Source of the DNA: Margaritifera margaritifera
Taxonomy: Eukaryota; Mollusca; Bivalvia; Unionida; Margaritiferidae
Direction of reading: 5' to 3'
Assembly (NCBI GenBank): GCA_029931535.1
Contig: JAQPZY010001334.1
Location: 434,001 to 498,000 of the forward strand
DNA: 64,000 bases
The notes below the pieces were generated by a model that was not told the origin of the DNA, ran no database searches, and worked only from the letters and a program-made list of their open reading frames with translations. Every line of letters starts with the position of its first letter. The stretch's first letter is position 1. Shown here one piece after another: positions 23,660 through 34,699 of the stretch. The translations under genes and the position numbers were made by a program.

Positions 23660-25545
23660 TAATTTTGTTCAGCATCTGATATCAATAGAAGATGAATATT
23701 GTTTTTCTATTATCCCAGCCCAAAACATTTTTTTTTATAATCATTATTTATTTTTTCAAATATATTAATGTCGGTTAAATTAACTGGAAATTCAATATTC
23801 CCCAAATTTAATTCACTAACATAGTTTTTATATTTTGTTACACGCTCACAGTCACATTTTTGAGGAAATAATTTATCTAACACACATCACATAAAACAGT
23901 TATTAGCGGAATTTTATATATTTTTCAAGCTTTCTTAGATGCTATTTGTTTGTTTAATTTTATATAACTTTCAGCTCAAATAGGTCGATATTTTGATACT
24001 TGTAACTCAACATTAAGCATCCTGCTAAATATCCTGTAACTACCTCCCTCCTGTAAATCTTCTACTGCTATTTTGAACTTGATAAATACAGCATTTAAAG
24101 TATTATCCATATTAGCTATTGTAAGAAGTGTTGCAGTTTGTTTTCACAGTGAAACTCCTTCAAGTTGTATCACAAATATTTTTCAGGATTAGGTTTCTAG
24201 AAAAGAACATGAATATCAATATTATACTTTACACCATTATGTTCATTTAATTGTTCTTTAAAAATATGGGTAACTTGGGTTGTTGTATACACCATGAATT
24301 TTTTAAAATCATAAACAGGAGGAAATCTAATGGGTACATCATAATAATAATCAGCCAAATGGCTTTTAGGTAAATAGCGCTTAAGAAGAAAGTCAGTATT
24401 TTTAGTTGGTATAATTACATCATCCATTTCTTAACCAGATGGATGATAATAGGCATCAGCAAACGCTACTGCGAATCTTTATCCTTCTGGTTTACCTGAT
24501 GATATTTGGATAATTGGCCTGGTTTAAATTTCATCATCATCAACATACGGGTAAAATGTTCCTGTTGTTTTTTCAACAGCTTTTTGTATGATAGTTGTTA
24601 TTTTGGTTTTGGTATTGGTTTCTGGACAGCTTTTTGTATAATAGTTGTTCTTGGTTTTGGTATTGGTTTCTGGACAACTTTTTGTGTAATAGTTGTTATT
24701 TTGTTTTGTATTGGTTTCTGGACAGCTTTTTGTATGATAGTTGTTAGTTTGGTTTTGATATTGGTTTCTGGACAGCTTTTTGTATGATAGTTGTTATTTT
24801 GGTTTTGATATTGGTTTCTGCACAGCTTTTTCTATGATAGTTGTTATTTTGGTTTTGATATTGGTTTCTGGACAGCTTTTTGTATGATAGTTGTTATTTT
24901 GGTTTTAGTATTGTTTTCTTCACAGCTTTTTGTATAACAGGTGTTATTTTGGTTTTGGTATTGGTTTCTGGACAGCTTTTTGTATAATAGTTGTTCTTGG
25001 TTTTGGTATTGGTTTCTGGACAGCTTTTTGTATAATAGTTGTTCTTGGTTTTGGTATTGGTTTCTGGACAGCTTTTTGTATAATAGTTGTTCTTGGTTTT
25101 GGTATTGGTTTCTGGACAGCTTTTTGTATAATAGTTGTTATTTTGGTTTTGATATTGGTTTCTGGACAGCTTTTTGTATAATAGTTGATCTTGGTTTTGG
25201 TATTGTTTTTTAGCAGCTTATAGTATAATAATTCTCTGTGGTTTTTGTATTGGTTTAATAGCTTAATAATTGTTTAATAGTTGGTTTAATGTTTGTTCTA
25301 GGTTTTGTTATTTGTTTTTCAATAGGTTTAATTCTTTTAGATGTTGGTAATGGTTTTGGGGCTAGGGGATCTGATATTCGAAAGACTTTAACATATTAAA
25401 TAACTATTTGTTTCATCTTTTAACATTTTTGTTGCAGTATCAATTACCTTTTCAGTTTGTTTTTGTATGATGACTGTTCTTGCTTTTGGGATTGGTTTTT
25501 GTGTAAAAATTGTTCGTGTTTTGGAATTGGTTTTTTTTAAATATT
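23660..25545 (-). pseudogene. polB: Outer Polinton DNA polymerase B, N-terminal part
   Basis: The minus strand carries the displaced N-terminal half of the outer polB. The segment 24197-24427 ends EHNGVKYNIDIHVLF, which fits the GGIKVQ-like N-terminal region of Polinton polymerases. Further upstream is a Pro/Lys-rich stretch with QKPIPKPRTTIIQK units expanded into a minisatellite (24577-25218), then DPLAPKPLPTSKRIKPIEKQ near 25340. Stops and frame changes are frequent. No initiator codon can be chosen safely. Confidence 0.75.
24577..25218 (-). repeat. Minisatellite of 48- and 50-bp units inside outer polB
   Basis: About 13 tandem copies of a unit beginning cagctttttgtat. Units of 48 bases keep the minus-strand frame and translate as VQKPIPKPRTTIIQKA; units of 50 bases, with ttatttt for ttc, break it. 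The most regular in-frame block is about 24950-25190. The plus-strand reading (GFGIGFWTAF repeats) is a shadow of this array. Confidence 0.9.
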
Positions 25546-25791
25546 TATTTATTTATTATAAGACATAATTATATCGCTACCGGTAGTGACTCATATTTGC
25601 TTTTCTGGAATATAACCGATATTATTAATTTCCTTACTGAGTAATTTGTATTGGTCAATATAATTTTAAAAAATTGTGATCATATATCGAAATCTAACAC
25701 CCCAACCAGGGGTAAATTTACCTTGTGGTATTGTGCTTATACATTCATCATAATTTTCCATGCTCACTATATATCTATCTATCTATAGCTG

Positions 25792-25857
<66 letters not shown>

Positions 25858-26399
25858 GTCATTAATGTTTTATATTTTTAAAAAATATTAACTGTAATAT
25901 CTCCAGGAATAACATCAGGGATATCATTGGTAATAACATTTTGAATACAATAATAAACATTGGTTACAATTTACTTTTGATGTTGCTAATTTATGGTATT
26001 TGCATTTTAAACATATGGCTGAAATTAATATGTAAATCTTTTGCAACATCAAAAGCCGATGAATAATATGTATTTTGATTGGTATCAGTTCATGTTGCTT
26101 TAACTTTAGTTTTATTAAAAAAAATATAAATTTGTAGATTTTAAACTAATTATCATTTTTATCACTGTTTGTATTATATATTGTTCAATACTTGGGTGTA
26201 ATTCCATGAAATTATTCGTAAACAAATCTTGCAGGGGTTGATAATATATTTTTTCCGTAATGCAGAATAGTTAATTTTAAAAAGTTTGGTTTGAATTGTT
26301 GTTTGGTTATCAAATTTATTATTTTTCCTTTAATGTTGGCTCTCTAATTGTTATGACAAGAATGTTATTATTTTATACCCTTATTATATTTACTAAAAT
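25546..26399 (-). other. Outer Polinton, unassigned decayed stretch between polB and integrase
   Basis: Mostly AT-rich with a (TA)n tract at 25793-25856. On the minus strand near 25570-25780 there is ISTIPQGKFTPGWGVRFRY and LLSKEINNIGYIPEKQ, which looks like real ancestral coding sequence but is not assigned. The rest, where the integrase catalytic core should be, is too decayed to read. Confidence 0.45.
25793..25856 (+). repeat. (TA)n microsatellite in outer Polinton
   Basis: Pure TA tract within the decayed region between polB and integrase. Confidence 0.97.
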
Positions 26400-26590
26400 G
26401 TTGCATGTCAACCAAATCAGCCAACCATATTTTATCTACTTTATTTGTAATTACGCGGCGCTGAGTGAAATGTATTCTTTTAGGCTTATGTAATTCTTGT
26501 GCTAACTGTGTTGTCCATATCAACGCGTCATTCGTTTTTTTTTTTTTTTTTTTTTTTTTTGCTTTTTTCTTAATCCTAATTTGTGTTTAA
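26400..26590 (-). pseudogene. int: Outer Polinton integrase, N-terminal/first catalytic block
   Basis: The minus strand reads AQELHKPKRIHFTQRRVI and then DKIWLADLVDMQHFSKYNKG, which matches the block around the first catalytic Asp in one class of Polinton integrases (typically ...SVDLVDM..FSKYNKG..). A stop follows directly. The inner element's integrase has a different version of this region (HQADKLF...YKYALTVVDVAS), so the two elements belong to different lineages. Confidence 0.75.
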
Positions 26591-26850
26591 TTTTATGATT
26601 GGTTTGACAATTAACGTTTTAGTTGCTTTTTTGCACAATGTTGAACCAACATTAGTATCAAATTCATTAGGCATTTATTTATCACACTGGGATATATGTG
26701 AACTACTACTGTAACAATAATCATGTTTTTCATATATGGCATTAGATTTATTAAGTGGTGGGCCATTAAGTAAGGGATTTCCGTGGCCACAATAACGATA
26801 CACACCAGGCAATGCTAAGCCTTGTTTGTTAATAAAGGTAGTAACTTTGC
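26590..26850 (-). pseudogene. Outer Polinton phospholipase A2-like domain
   Basis: The minus strand reads INKQGLALPGVYRYCGHGNP and then NAIYEKHDYCYSSSSH: a calcium-loop YxGxG-like motif followed by the His-Asp pair, as in parvovirus-type virion PLA2. One stop falls soon after, and the frame is preceded by the protease remnant. Role by family knowledge only: membrane passage of the incoming virion. Confidence 0.72.
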
Positions 26851-26879
26851 ATGTGTATGTAGTTTAGTGTATACACATT

Positions 26880-27235
26880 TTGTTTTCTAGTTACACACAT
26901 TGAACCTACTCCCGCCTCATAATTCTTTTATTATTTTTTTAATGCACACAATACTATCTGCACATAATACTAGTCAAATTTTGTATTTACGATGAGTTTT
27001 AAATAATTTCTTTTTACTACCGATCATATATATGTTTAACATCATCAATTGGAGGTAAACCAAAAAACCCAAAATATTCGATCTCATTAGGGTTATTATA
27101 AACAGCGACCCAATTCGTACAATCTGCATATAAAACCCTTCAAGAATAATAATAATGCTTTCATTAGGTTTTATTTTATTTGGGAGTATATCCAAAACAG
27201 CCTCTAAAGTAGCTGGTCCTTTTCAAGTCTTATGG
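26880..27235 (-). pseudogene. Outer Polinton adenovirus-type cysteine protease
   Basis: The minus strand contains CTNWVAVYNNPNEIEYFGFF followed by GLPPIDDV and, further on, IQNLTSIMC with YCVH after a stop. This is the pattern of Polinton/adenovirus maturation proteases (THWVA...YFDSFG...CGxYC). The catalytic His is Asn here, and a stop lies beside the catalytic Cys, so it is dead. Confidence 0.75.
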
Positions 27236-27259
27236 CAATTGGTCGTTTTTTGTGCATAT

Positions 27260-27316
27260 TCTTTTATTTTATTTTTTTTTATGTTGGTTTAAGCTCAATC
27301 CAAATTCTGTGTATGG

Positions 27317-27390
<74 letters not shown>

Positions 27391-27560
27391 GCCGTACGAT
27401 AAATAGTAAATGTATGTATATTAAATTAAAACTTTTTTTTATAGATTTGTTTTTTGACAAACCAGTACCTGTTACTGATTGTTGTGTTGCAACCAATATT
27501 GCACCTGTGGCGGCCGCTAAACCTTATGTCAGTAACGCTGTTTTTAATAAATAAGGTTAA
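27260..27560 (-). other. Outer Polinton, Ala-rich fragment disrupted by (CT)n
   Basis: A minus-strand stretch reads GLAAATGAILVATQQSVTG and then a basic tail that runs into a (CT)n microsatellite at 27319-27386. The C-terminal half of the capsid gene would be expected about here but I do not see it. Hydrophobic Ala/Gly sequence might be a small virion membrane or core protein; unassigned. Confidence 0.35.
27319..27386 (+). repeat. (CT)n microsatellite in outer Polinton
   Basis: Pure CT tract where capsid C-terminal coding sequence might be expected. Confidence 0.97.
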
Positions 27561-27589
27561 GCCATTTTTAGTAATTAAAAGCTGAAAAA

Positions 27590-28703
27590 TTACATTGAAA
27601 CGTACGTTCTGGATATTTTTACAGAATTCACCCGTACCTTTATTCTTTTTAAATTTGCATTATCAAATACCATATTGTTGTTTTCCTAGCTATTACTTCT
27701 GTCTATAGCCGGAAATGATATTAAAACTTGCCTTGGAAGTTGTTCGGATGCATTTATGGTCATTCTCCAATGCATATTTAATTCATTAGCGTTAAATTGT
27801 TGTCGATATACTTTCATTTGTTCAAAATACATCTTTTTCACATACCCACTAACCAATATTGCTTCAGTATCACTAGCGATAATTCAAGTTATGGCATCTA
27901 TAAAGAAATGTGATTAATGTTAAATTTACCAGAATATCTACCCCATTTGCTCTCATACTATTTGTTCGGGTGAAGTCTTATCCAAAATTATGAGTGTTGT
28001 ACACCATGGAATATTGCATTTATATCCCGGCATACACCAAATGTTCTTGATAATGGTAATAATAATGATATTTGTTTGTTACAAGTGGTGATAAACTGGC
28101 GTTTGGTAAACCCAGAATTATAGTCTGTTACCTTTGTACCTGCATTAAACGCAACTCCGAAAATTGCCTCTGTAACAATACGGTCTATGTTAGCGTTGAC
28201 ACAATCGGCAATCACTCAATCACGGTATCTGGGGCTGTTGCTATTGGTATCAATTCAGTACCAGTTTTAAATTCACCCATAACAGTGCTACCCGTTCCAG
28301 TATCTCTAAACCATAGCATATTTGCATACTCATTTGAGTACGATACTAATCCTATTATGGTACTAGCATGAGGTAAACATAAGAACATTTGCTCTATAAT
28401 ATTATCATCCATTGAATATTGGGCAATATGAAAGATACTGCATGTATTACTAACTGACGATACTACATCAGTCTCAATGTAATTTGAATTATCAGCTGCT
28501 ATTTGTAATTTACCACGAATTTCAGTAAAAGCTTAATGTGGAAACAGGTACATATTCCTGTCCATCGTGTCGGTCTGCTGTTGTTCTTTGTTCATAAGAT
28601 TGCTATATCTTGGTAAATATTTAGCATACTCAAGTTTTATAATTGATTCATCAACTGGATTATGTTTAAAGATATTCAGATACGGAGATACGACTTGTGA
28701 CAT
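27590..28703 (-). pseudogene. Outer Polinton major capsid protein, N-terminal two thirds
   Basis: Chosen start is the minus-strand ATG at 28703 ([20 protein letters not shown]), followed by IIKLEYAKYLPRYSNLMNKE, a TAA at 28533, then FTEIRGKLQIAADNSN, a frameshift near 28215, SLLLPLSRTFGVCRDINAIF near 28060, and MYFEQMKVYRQQFNAN to NMVFDNANLKRIKVRVN near 27650. The block order matches the capsid remnant of the inner element and my knowledge of Polinton double-jelly-roll capsid proteins. The C-terminal third is missing. An (AT)n tract lies just upstream of the start. Confidence 0.75.
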
Positions 28704-28723
28704 TGAATATATATGTGTGCTTG

Positions 28724-28728
<5 letters not shown>

Positions 28729-28794
<66 letters not shown>
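28729..28794 (+). repeat. (AT)n microsatellite upstream of capsid remnant
   Basis: Pure AT tract just upstream of the minus-strand capsid start at 28703. Confidence 0.97.
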
Positions 28795-28849
28795 TTCATT
28801 GCAACTCCATGTATTAAATTGTTTAAAAGTGTTTTAAACTGATGTTTAA

Positions 28850-29760
28850 TTTTTTAATTCCACAACCAAGCATCAAATTAGACCCCAATCATTCAGTCAG
28901 AAAGTATTTCTTCACATTTTTTCGATATTTTTTTCTTTCTTTGATGCATTCTCCGGTACATATTTTACCTGTATATTACCATTTTATAATTATTATTATT
29001 GTTTCTTTTATTTCTGGTGTTAAGTTAGGTTTTGTCGCTTTTTCAATTATTTTTCAATTACTTTTTTACCAAGTTTTTTTGTTTGGGATTGAACAGCACC
29101 AGCTATACCTCCTAATGTGTTGAACCTCTCTTAGCTGCTAATATTTAACATTTCATTTAAAAAACACATGCATGTTATATAATTGATAAAACAAATTAAT
29201 GTTATTTCACTAAATAAAACATCTGAGCTGGTTCCATCAATATATGGAACTCTAACTAAACTACATTGTATCAAGGATGAATTAATATCTGTTATATTTA
29301 CGGTTCTACCTCCAATACTTAACCTATCACTACATTTTTTAAAATTAAACCCAAGAATCTTATGTGCATAATTTGGAATTGTAAATCAATCGGATGGATA
29401 CTTTTTTTGTTAGTTTTATTTTACATCTTAGAGTGTTATTGTGCGGTATGTTTGTTATGATATGTTTATTATTCTCATATTTGTATAGTGAGGTCTATAT
29501 CTAATATATTGTATGGCCCTGGAGGTATTCTTCTCTGATACCATTTATCATGAACAGAATAACTAAAAGTATTATTTTCTGATGCGATGTTAAAGCAGCT
29601 GTACCAGACTTCTGAACTCATCAGTGCTAATTTATAGTGTTTGCTAGTATGTAAAGAATTGAGGCTGAAAACTCCACTGTAGCATTTTGTGATTTTCCGT
29701 ATGTAGTATTTGCAGAATCAAAGAATAATGTTGTTTCAAATACCATCATTTTATAATATT
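28850..29760 (-). pseudogene. Outer Polinton minor structural (penton/minor capsid candidate) protein
   Basis: The minus strand reads HYKLALMSSEVWYSCFNIAS, NTFSYSVHDKWYQRRIPPGP then YNILDID, later ILGFNF, DRLSIGGRTVNITDINSSLI and a C-terminal GGIAGAVQSQTKKLGKK. These resemble a protein family that recurs in Polintons between the capsid and ATPase genes, recalled rather than searched. Stops occur in the middle. Assignment as penton or minor capsid protein is inference. Confidence 0.6.
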
Positions 29761-29799
29761 TGATTATATATTATTTTCAAATTTTGTTTATTATTCAGA

Positions 29800-30944
29800 T
29801 TTATTAATTATCTTTTCATTATACAATTCATTAAGTATTTCTACAATCTCATTGTCAATAGTTTTTTTTTTCATTATTTTTTATTTCCATTCCTTTCATT
29901 AGAACACAGTAATTCTAATCGTTTAACTAAATCACCAGGACATTTATAATACTTAATATTATCACGAACGTTTTTTAATTCTTTAGACCTTTCATTATGT
30001 GGATATCCAGCTAACTCTATTAATTGTTTGAAAGTTTTATTTTTTTTTACTGTATTTTTTAGTATTAAATTTTCTTGCTATTAACTCAATCAGATCATAA
30101 TCAATCTCACTCGAGAAAACTCTTTTATTAGTGTTATAAGGATCAAGGTGTAATTGTAATAATTTTTGAAGGTCAGTGTATAGTTTCCCAAAATAGGATT
30201 GAGGTGTTCATTTATATTATTTAGGTAATTTCATTTCAACATGTGGGTCATATTCTAATTTTAAACCTTTTCCTTTTTTATATAAGGGCACATCCTCAAC
30301 CTCTTTAGATTTTTTTCTTGGTTCTGGAATATTTTGTTTATAGATTTTAACATACTAATTTTTTCTTTGTATGTTTATGATGAGTTTACTTTCATTTTGT
30401 ATTCCAACTACTTTTGTTTCATCTTACTTATTGCACCTCCTGTTCATCTTCTAATGTAAATATTTTACTAAGATACCTTCTTATGTAACTCATCTAATTC
30501 TTTGATACTTAAATCAAATAATGTTTTGTAATTTTAGCAGTTGTTTCTCATTATTTTTCAACCCCAGTCATAATGTTTGGCTGCCTATCTGGTTCAGGAG
30601 CAGAGGCTACTCTAGATCGTTGAATAGTTTGTGGTATAGCTTGTGATATAGCTTGTGGTATAGCTTGTGTAGATTGTAGCATAATTGCTTGTAATCTTGC
30701 ATAATCTAATTGTGGTAATGCTGCAATAAATTGATTTTGTTTTCTTTCTATTTTTTCCCCATCAGTTCATCTTATTATATATATATATATATCTTCCTGC
30801 AGTTTTTGGGGGCAACTGATCTTGCAAAAAGTTGTGCTATTTCTTGCTAGAATTTTTGTTTTCATAATTTTTCGTCCAGAAACTGCTGTTGAAAACTTCT
30901 GAGTTTTCCAACGATTTATCAATAAATTCTTTGTCACAACTACT
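29800..30944 (-). pseudogene. Outer Polinton conserved protein of unknown function
   Basis: From a minus-strand ATG near 30944 (MSSCDKEFIDKSLENSE) the remnant shows a Gln-rich part with QAIPQAISQAIPQTIQ, then GKGLKLEYDPHVEMKLPK, FKQLIELAGYPHNERSKELK and IKYYKCPGDLVKRLELL near the end. The last block (xxYYxxPxxLVxRLxLL) is a recurrent C-terminal feature in Polinton proteins as I recall. Biochemical role unknown. Several frameshifts. Confidence 0.5.
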
Positions 30945-31048
30945 CATGTATACTGTATCTTACATTATTGTAATAATGCAAAAGATTGATTGAAATTATC
31001 TGTACATTGTCTTGCATTATCTTGAAAATGCAAAATAATGCCTAATAA

Positions 31049-31690
31049 TTAAATATTGTTCTCAGTATAATAATGACCAAAACTATTGCGGTACTTTTCA
31101 GTTGGATTAGAGGTTGATTTATCATATACAAAGAAACTGTATGGCGTTTTTGTTGCCTCAAAATATAATTTCATAAAAACATTTTTATCCACATCACCAG
31201 AGCAATGATCATCTGCAATTTGCCTTATGCCTTTAATATCAAGTCCCAAAAGAAAAAAACATTTTGTATTACGGCGAATGTATTTGGAACTATCATAGAA
31301 ACTTTGATTTAAATACAGTCAATTTCGTTATTTATTACAGCTCAAGCTTGAGTACTATTTAATTTAATTAATGATTTTGTTATCAATTTTAATGTAATCA
31401 AACACATTTTGTTGGTATATCTTCATCCATTTCCTCAATTGGAATAACAGCAACAGGTGCATACATAGACAAGATTTCTTCATCTGTTGTCTATTCAAAT
31501 AATTTATCCAGCATCTCATATTTAGGTTATACATTATTAATTGTATATTTTATATTTGGATCATTAAACTGTTTAAGTAATAAGCTGATTAATAAATTTG
31601 CTTGCCTTGTCCAGTTGGGCCTACCAACATATAATGATAGACCGGCATCCAAAACAAATGTTGGGTTTTTTTTCAGTATTAAAATTTATT
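31049..31690 (-). pseudogene. Outer Polinton genome-packaging ATPase
   Basis: A Walker A P-loop, VGPTGQGK, is readable on the minus strand at 31602-31625. A frame change follows to NLLISLLLKQFNDPNIKY. Downstream come DEEILSMYAPVAVIPIEEMD, then YDSSKYIRRNTKCFFLLGLD and a clean C-terminal segment GIRQIADDHCSGDVDKNVF to YRNSFGHYY. This order fits FtsK/HerA-type packaging ATPases of Polintons. The last P-loop Lys is followed by Gln rather than Ser/Thr. Broken by stops. Confidence 0.75.
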
Positions 31691-31699
31691 ATTTCCATT

Positions 31700-32115
31700 A
31701 TATAGATTAATATACATCTTGCACAGTTTTTTGTCTTGATAACCATTTTCTTTATAACGTCTGATGTACTTTTCCAATTGCTCGGCATACTTTTCTGTCG
31801 AGTGAATTTTTTAATCCTATCAAAACAATTACGTCATTGCTAACAGAATTATAATTTGACTTTACATATGGAAGTAATTGTTTCGTATACATATGAATAA
31901 ATTTAAGTTTTGATATTTACTCATCCAACTTTAAGTCAGGAGACTATAACGGAAGTGATTGATATTGTACTTAAAAATATAGGTACAGCTGGTATTACAC
32001 TCAGACTAGCACAACCTCCGATAACTGATAATACTAATATAACCACCTTGCTTGTATTACTATATAACTTATAACCTTTTCTGAAAGCTGACCGCAATCT
32101 TGTTAAATAATCAAG
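31700..32115 (-). pseudogene. Outer Polinton, possible membrane protein remnant
   Basis: The minus strand near 31940-32060 reads KVVILVLSVIGGCASLSVIP followed by AVPIFLSTISITSVIVS, a hydrophobic hairpin with a preceding basic stretch. A later part reads SKLKFIHMYTKQLLPYVKSN. Broken by stops. Assignment as a membrane protein rests on hydrophobicity only. Confidence 0.35.
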
Positions 32116-32439
32116 TTTTTATCTGGTATCTACTATGTCAATCTTTTATATTATTATGTTATATTAAAATTAAAATTCATATATTGATACTGATATATCG
32201 GATATTGGTGTTCAGTCGGTTGCTTGATCCAGACACAGAAAAAACGTAAATATTTGTAACATATAATGTAGCACACTAATAGGTACATACAAAACCTGGT
32301 GATATTTCATTCTTTCCGAAATCCCTTGTCATAACATCACTTGCTTCAATAATCAGGCTAAGTTTATTCCAATTCGTGTCTGAGACGTGTGCATTGCAAT
32401 TTATAATATAAAACCCAGGTTGTAATACAATGTACAACT

Positions 32440-33660
32440 TATTATTTACTTACAACTAATTCAGCCTTTGTGAATGTAGGCCATTTTTCATTTTCAGAGA
32501 ACGAGATATTTATAAAATCTTTTCCCTTATATTTAGTATCAGATGGGACTATAGTAGGTATTGTAGATATATCTTCCTCATTTGTTAATACAAATTGATT
32601 ATGATCGTTAATTATTGTGTAGGTTTGCAAGTTATTCAACAATTCGTGATCAGATAATAATATTTTCTAATAAATTACTATCAACATTTTTATTTTGATC
32701 AAACTATTTCTTATTCACATAACCTTGAATTTTAAACATATCCAAACCAACAGTCATCAAATCACCAGCGTTTCTCACATGAGTTTCTTAAGTTCATAAT
32801 CTTACCCAAATCTCATGTCCAAATATTTTTTGTTGACTGCCTCATGATAGGAGTTTGCGTCTTGTAAATTGGATATCTTTTTATACCCATATTTACGCCA
32901 GCATAAAATCTTGTTGTCTATCCATCATTGCTTCCAAAGCAACCAATCTGTTTCCTGTTTGTTCTAATCATTAAGCCATCAGTGCAATTATTGACATAGG
33001 AGCTCTCCTTGTTATTATTATCATATATGTATGGTAATATGTTTTCATCGTTATTTCATGTTAGTGGAAAAGTTTTTCCTGTTTGCATGTCATCACAACC
33101 AAAATTTCTTGAGTCTCTGTCACCTATTTTTAAAATAAGGTCACCAGCCATAACATCGCTTGACTTAAAAGCAAAACTTTCATCTAATTTTGGAATCTGT
33201 TGGTTAAACTTATAAACCTCATCATCAATTTTTGTTTCAAGATTATTAAAATTAACATCAATGTCATTTAGTAATTGTGTTAATATTGCCATCCATCATT
33301 GTTGTTATATCATTAATATTAGTATCAATCTTCAAATCAACTCTTTTGTGGCTTGTTATCGAATATAATCTCTTGCTGCACCATCATTTTTACTCTTGGG
33401 CTCCCCTAAATTTAAAATTTTATTATCATTAATATTCGTGTTCTGCTACATTTTGACAACAGAATGGCTATAATCCAACACAGCGATGTACATAATCATC
33501 CACCTCATTTTTAATATTTATAACTGCACTTATTGTTGCACATTTAGTAGTATCCAACTGTATATCTGTTGATCCAGAATCTGTTAATGTTCCAATAATG
33601 GTGTAATTAATTAATATATTATACAATTATCTAATATAGATATCTGAGAAGGTACATTAC
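32440..33660 (-). pseudogene. Outer Polinton fiber-like protein
   Basis: The minus strand shows repeated short elements of the fiber type in which an NL..P/DA... motif precedes a KKYLD/RDYI-like segment: ILNLGEPKSKNDGAARDYI near 33400, SSDVMAGDLILKIGDRDSRN in 33056-33292, ISNLQDANSYHEAVNKKYLD near 32850, and a C-terminal NISFSENEKWPTFTKAELVV ending at 32442. Such proteins in Polintons are thought to be receptor-binding fibers; that role is inference here. The 5' end is cut by the LTR insertion at 33665. Confidence 0.55.
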
Positions 33661-33664
33661 ATAT

Positions 33665-34644
33665 TGTTACGACTAGGGGTAAATGTAACAAAAGAAACGA
33701 TTCAAGATTGAAAATACAAATATTTAATTTCCTAAAATATTGAAATATTTTAACAACAATCAAAGTGAAAGAATTAAAAATAACTTACAGTATAGAATAT
33801 CCTTAAAAGTCCTAAATTGTTCTTAAGTTCACTGATCCGGAAGTTAATCCAAATATTCCGAACGAAATAGGTTCCGAATGAAACGTCCACTGTACTGATG
33901 AACTAACAATAATCAGTTATATCCAAGTGTTCTTAATTCCAAGTAATCCTTGTGAATACGGAATATCACACAAGTTCTAGAAATGTTTCTGATAACTCCA
34001 CAATTCTGAATAGTACTTAACGTTCAAGTAACAGTACTGAATTAAAAATGTACTGTACAATAATATATCTCTGAAGCAGAATATCCACACAAAATGAACC
34101 AATCTCGTTTATGACCTCTCAGGCTGACAAACTATGCTAGAATAACGAACGCTCCGATTACATCTTATTTATAGTCTCTGACTGAGCAAATAAAAAAAAA
34201 ACCCAAATTATTCTACGTCACAAACAAACACATCAGAATTGTGATCTTAAACTCAACAAAATGAATCATTCCATGTATTGCGACTTAAAAACGATTCAAT
34301 CCTTCTAGATAACAATCTTCTCCGAACCAATCAGAAACTAGGTTATGCGCGACACCGCTAAAGTGCCTGTGCACTGACGTTATTATCAGTCAACAAGGTA
34401 TTCACTTCTTAGAATCCATGTCAAAACATTGAATGCAGGTCAAAATGGTAATACATTTTAGCACTCCTTATTCACGTGATATGACTCAAGCTACAACCGA
34501 CAATATTTCCCAAGAACAATGTACTGAGTCACATTGAACTACCGTATATGTACTTTCTGCAAGACGACAGCTGTTAGACTACTATACAGAGATCATAAAA
34601 CTATACCATTATTTAAAAACAAAATGATACATAATTCCGTAGCA
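33665..34644 (-). mobile_element. Probable solo LTR inserted in outer Polinton
   Basis: About 980 bases that begin TGTTACGACTAGGGGTAA and end ATAATTCCGTAGCA, nearly a TG...CA pair with TGTTACG ends. On the minus strand it has a TATA-like actataaataag near 34170 and an A-rich polyadenylation-like end. A related copy lies in opposite orientation at 60773-61645. Flanks give a 4-bp candidate duplication, atat/atat. It carries no retroelement genes. Confidence 0.65.
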
Positions 34645-34699
34645 ATATATTCAGTAAATGTTTTACAAAATAAAAAGATAATAAACACAATAAAAAAAA

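Noticed and set aside
15605..23664. Clean 6-bp target duplication for the inner Polinton
   Set aside because: Flanks give only tgatt/taatt with one mismatch; not strong enough to call.
24506..25213. Plus-strand open frames rich in GFGIGFWTAF repeats, resembling a membrane protein
   Set aside because: They are the antisense shadow of the polB PIPKPR minisatellite on the minus strand.
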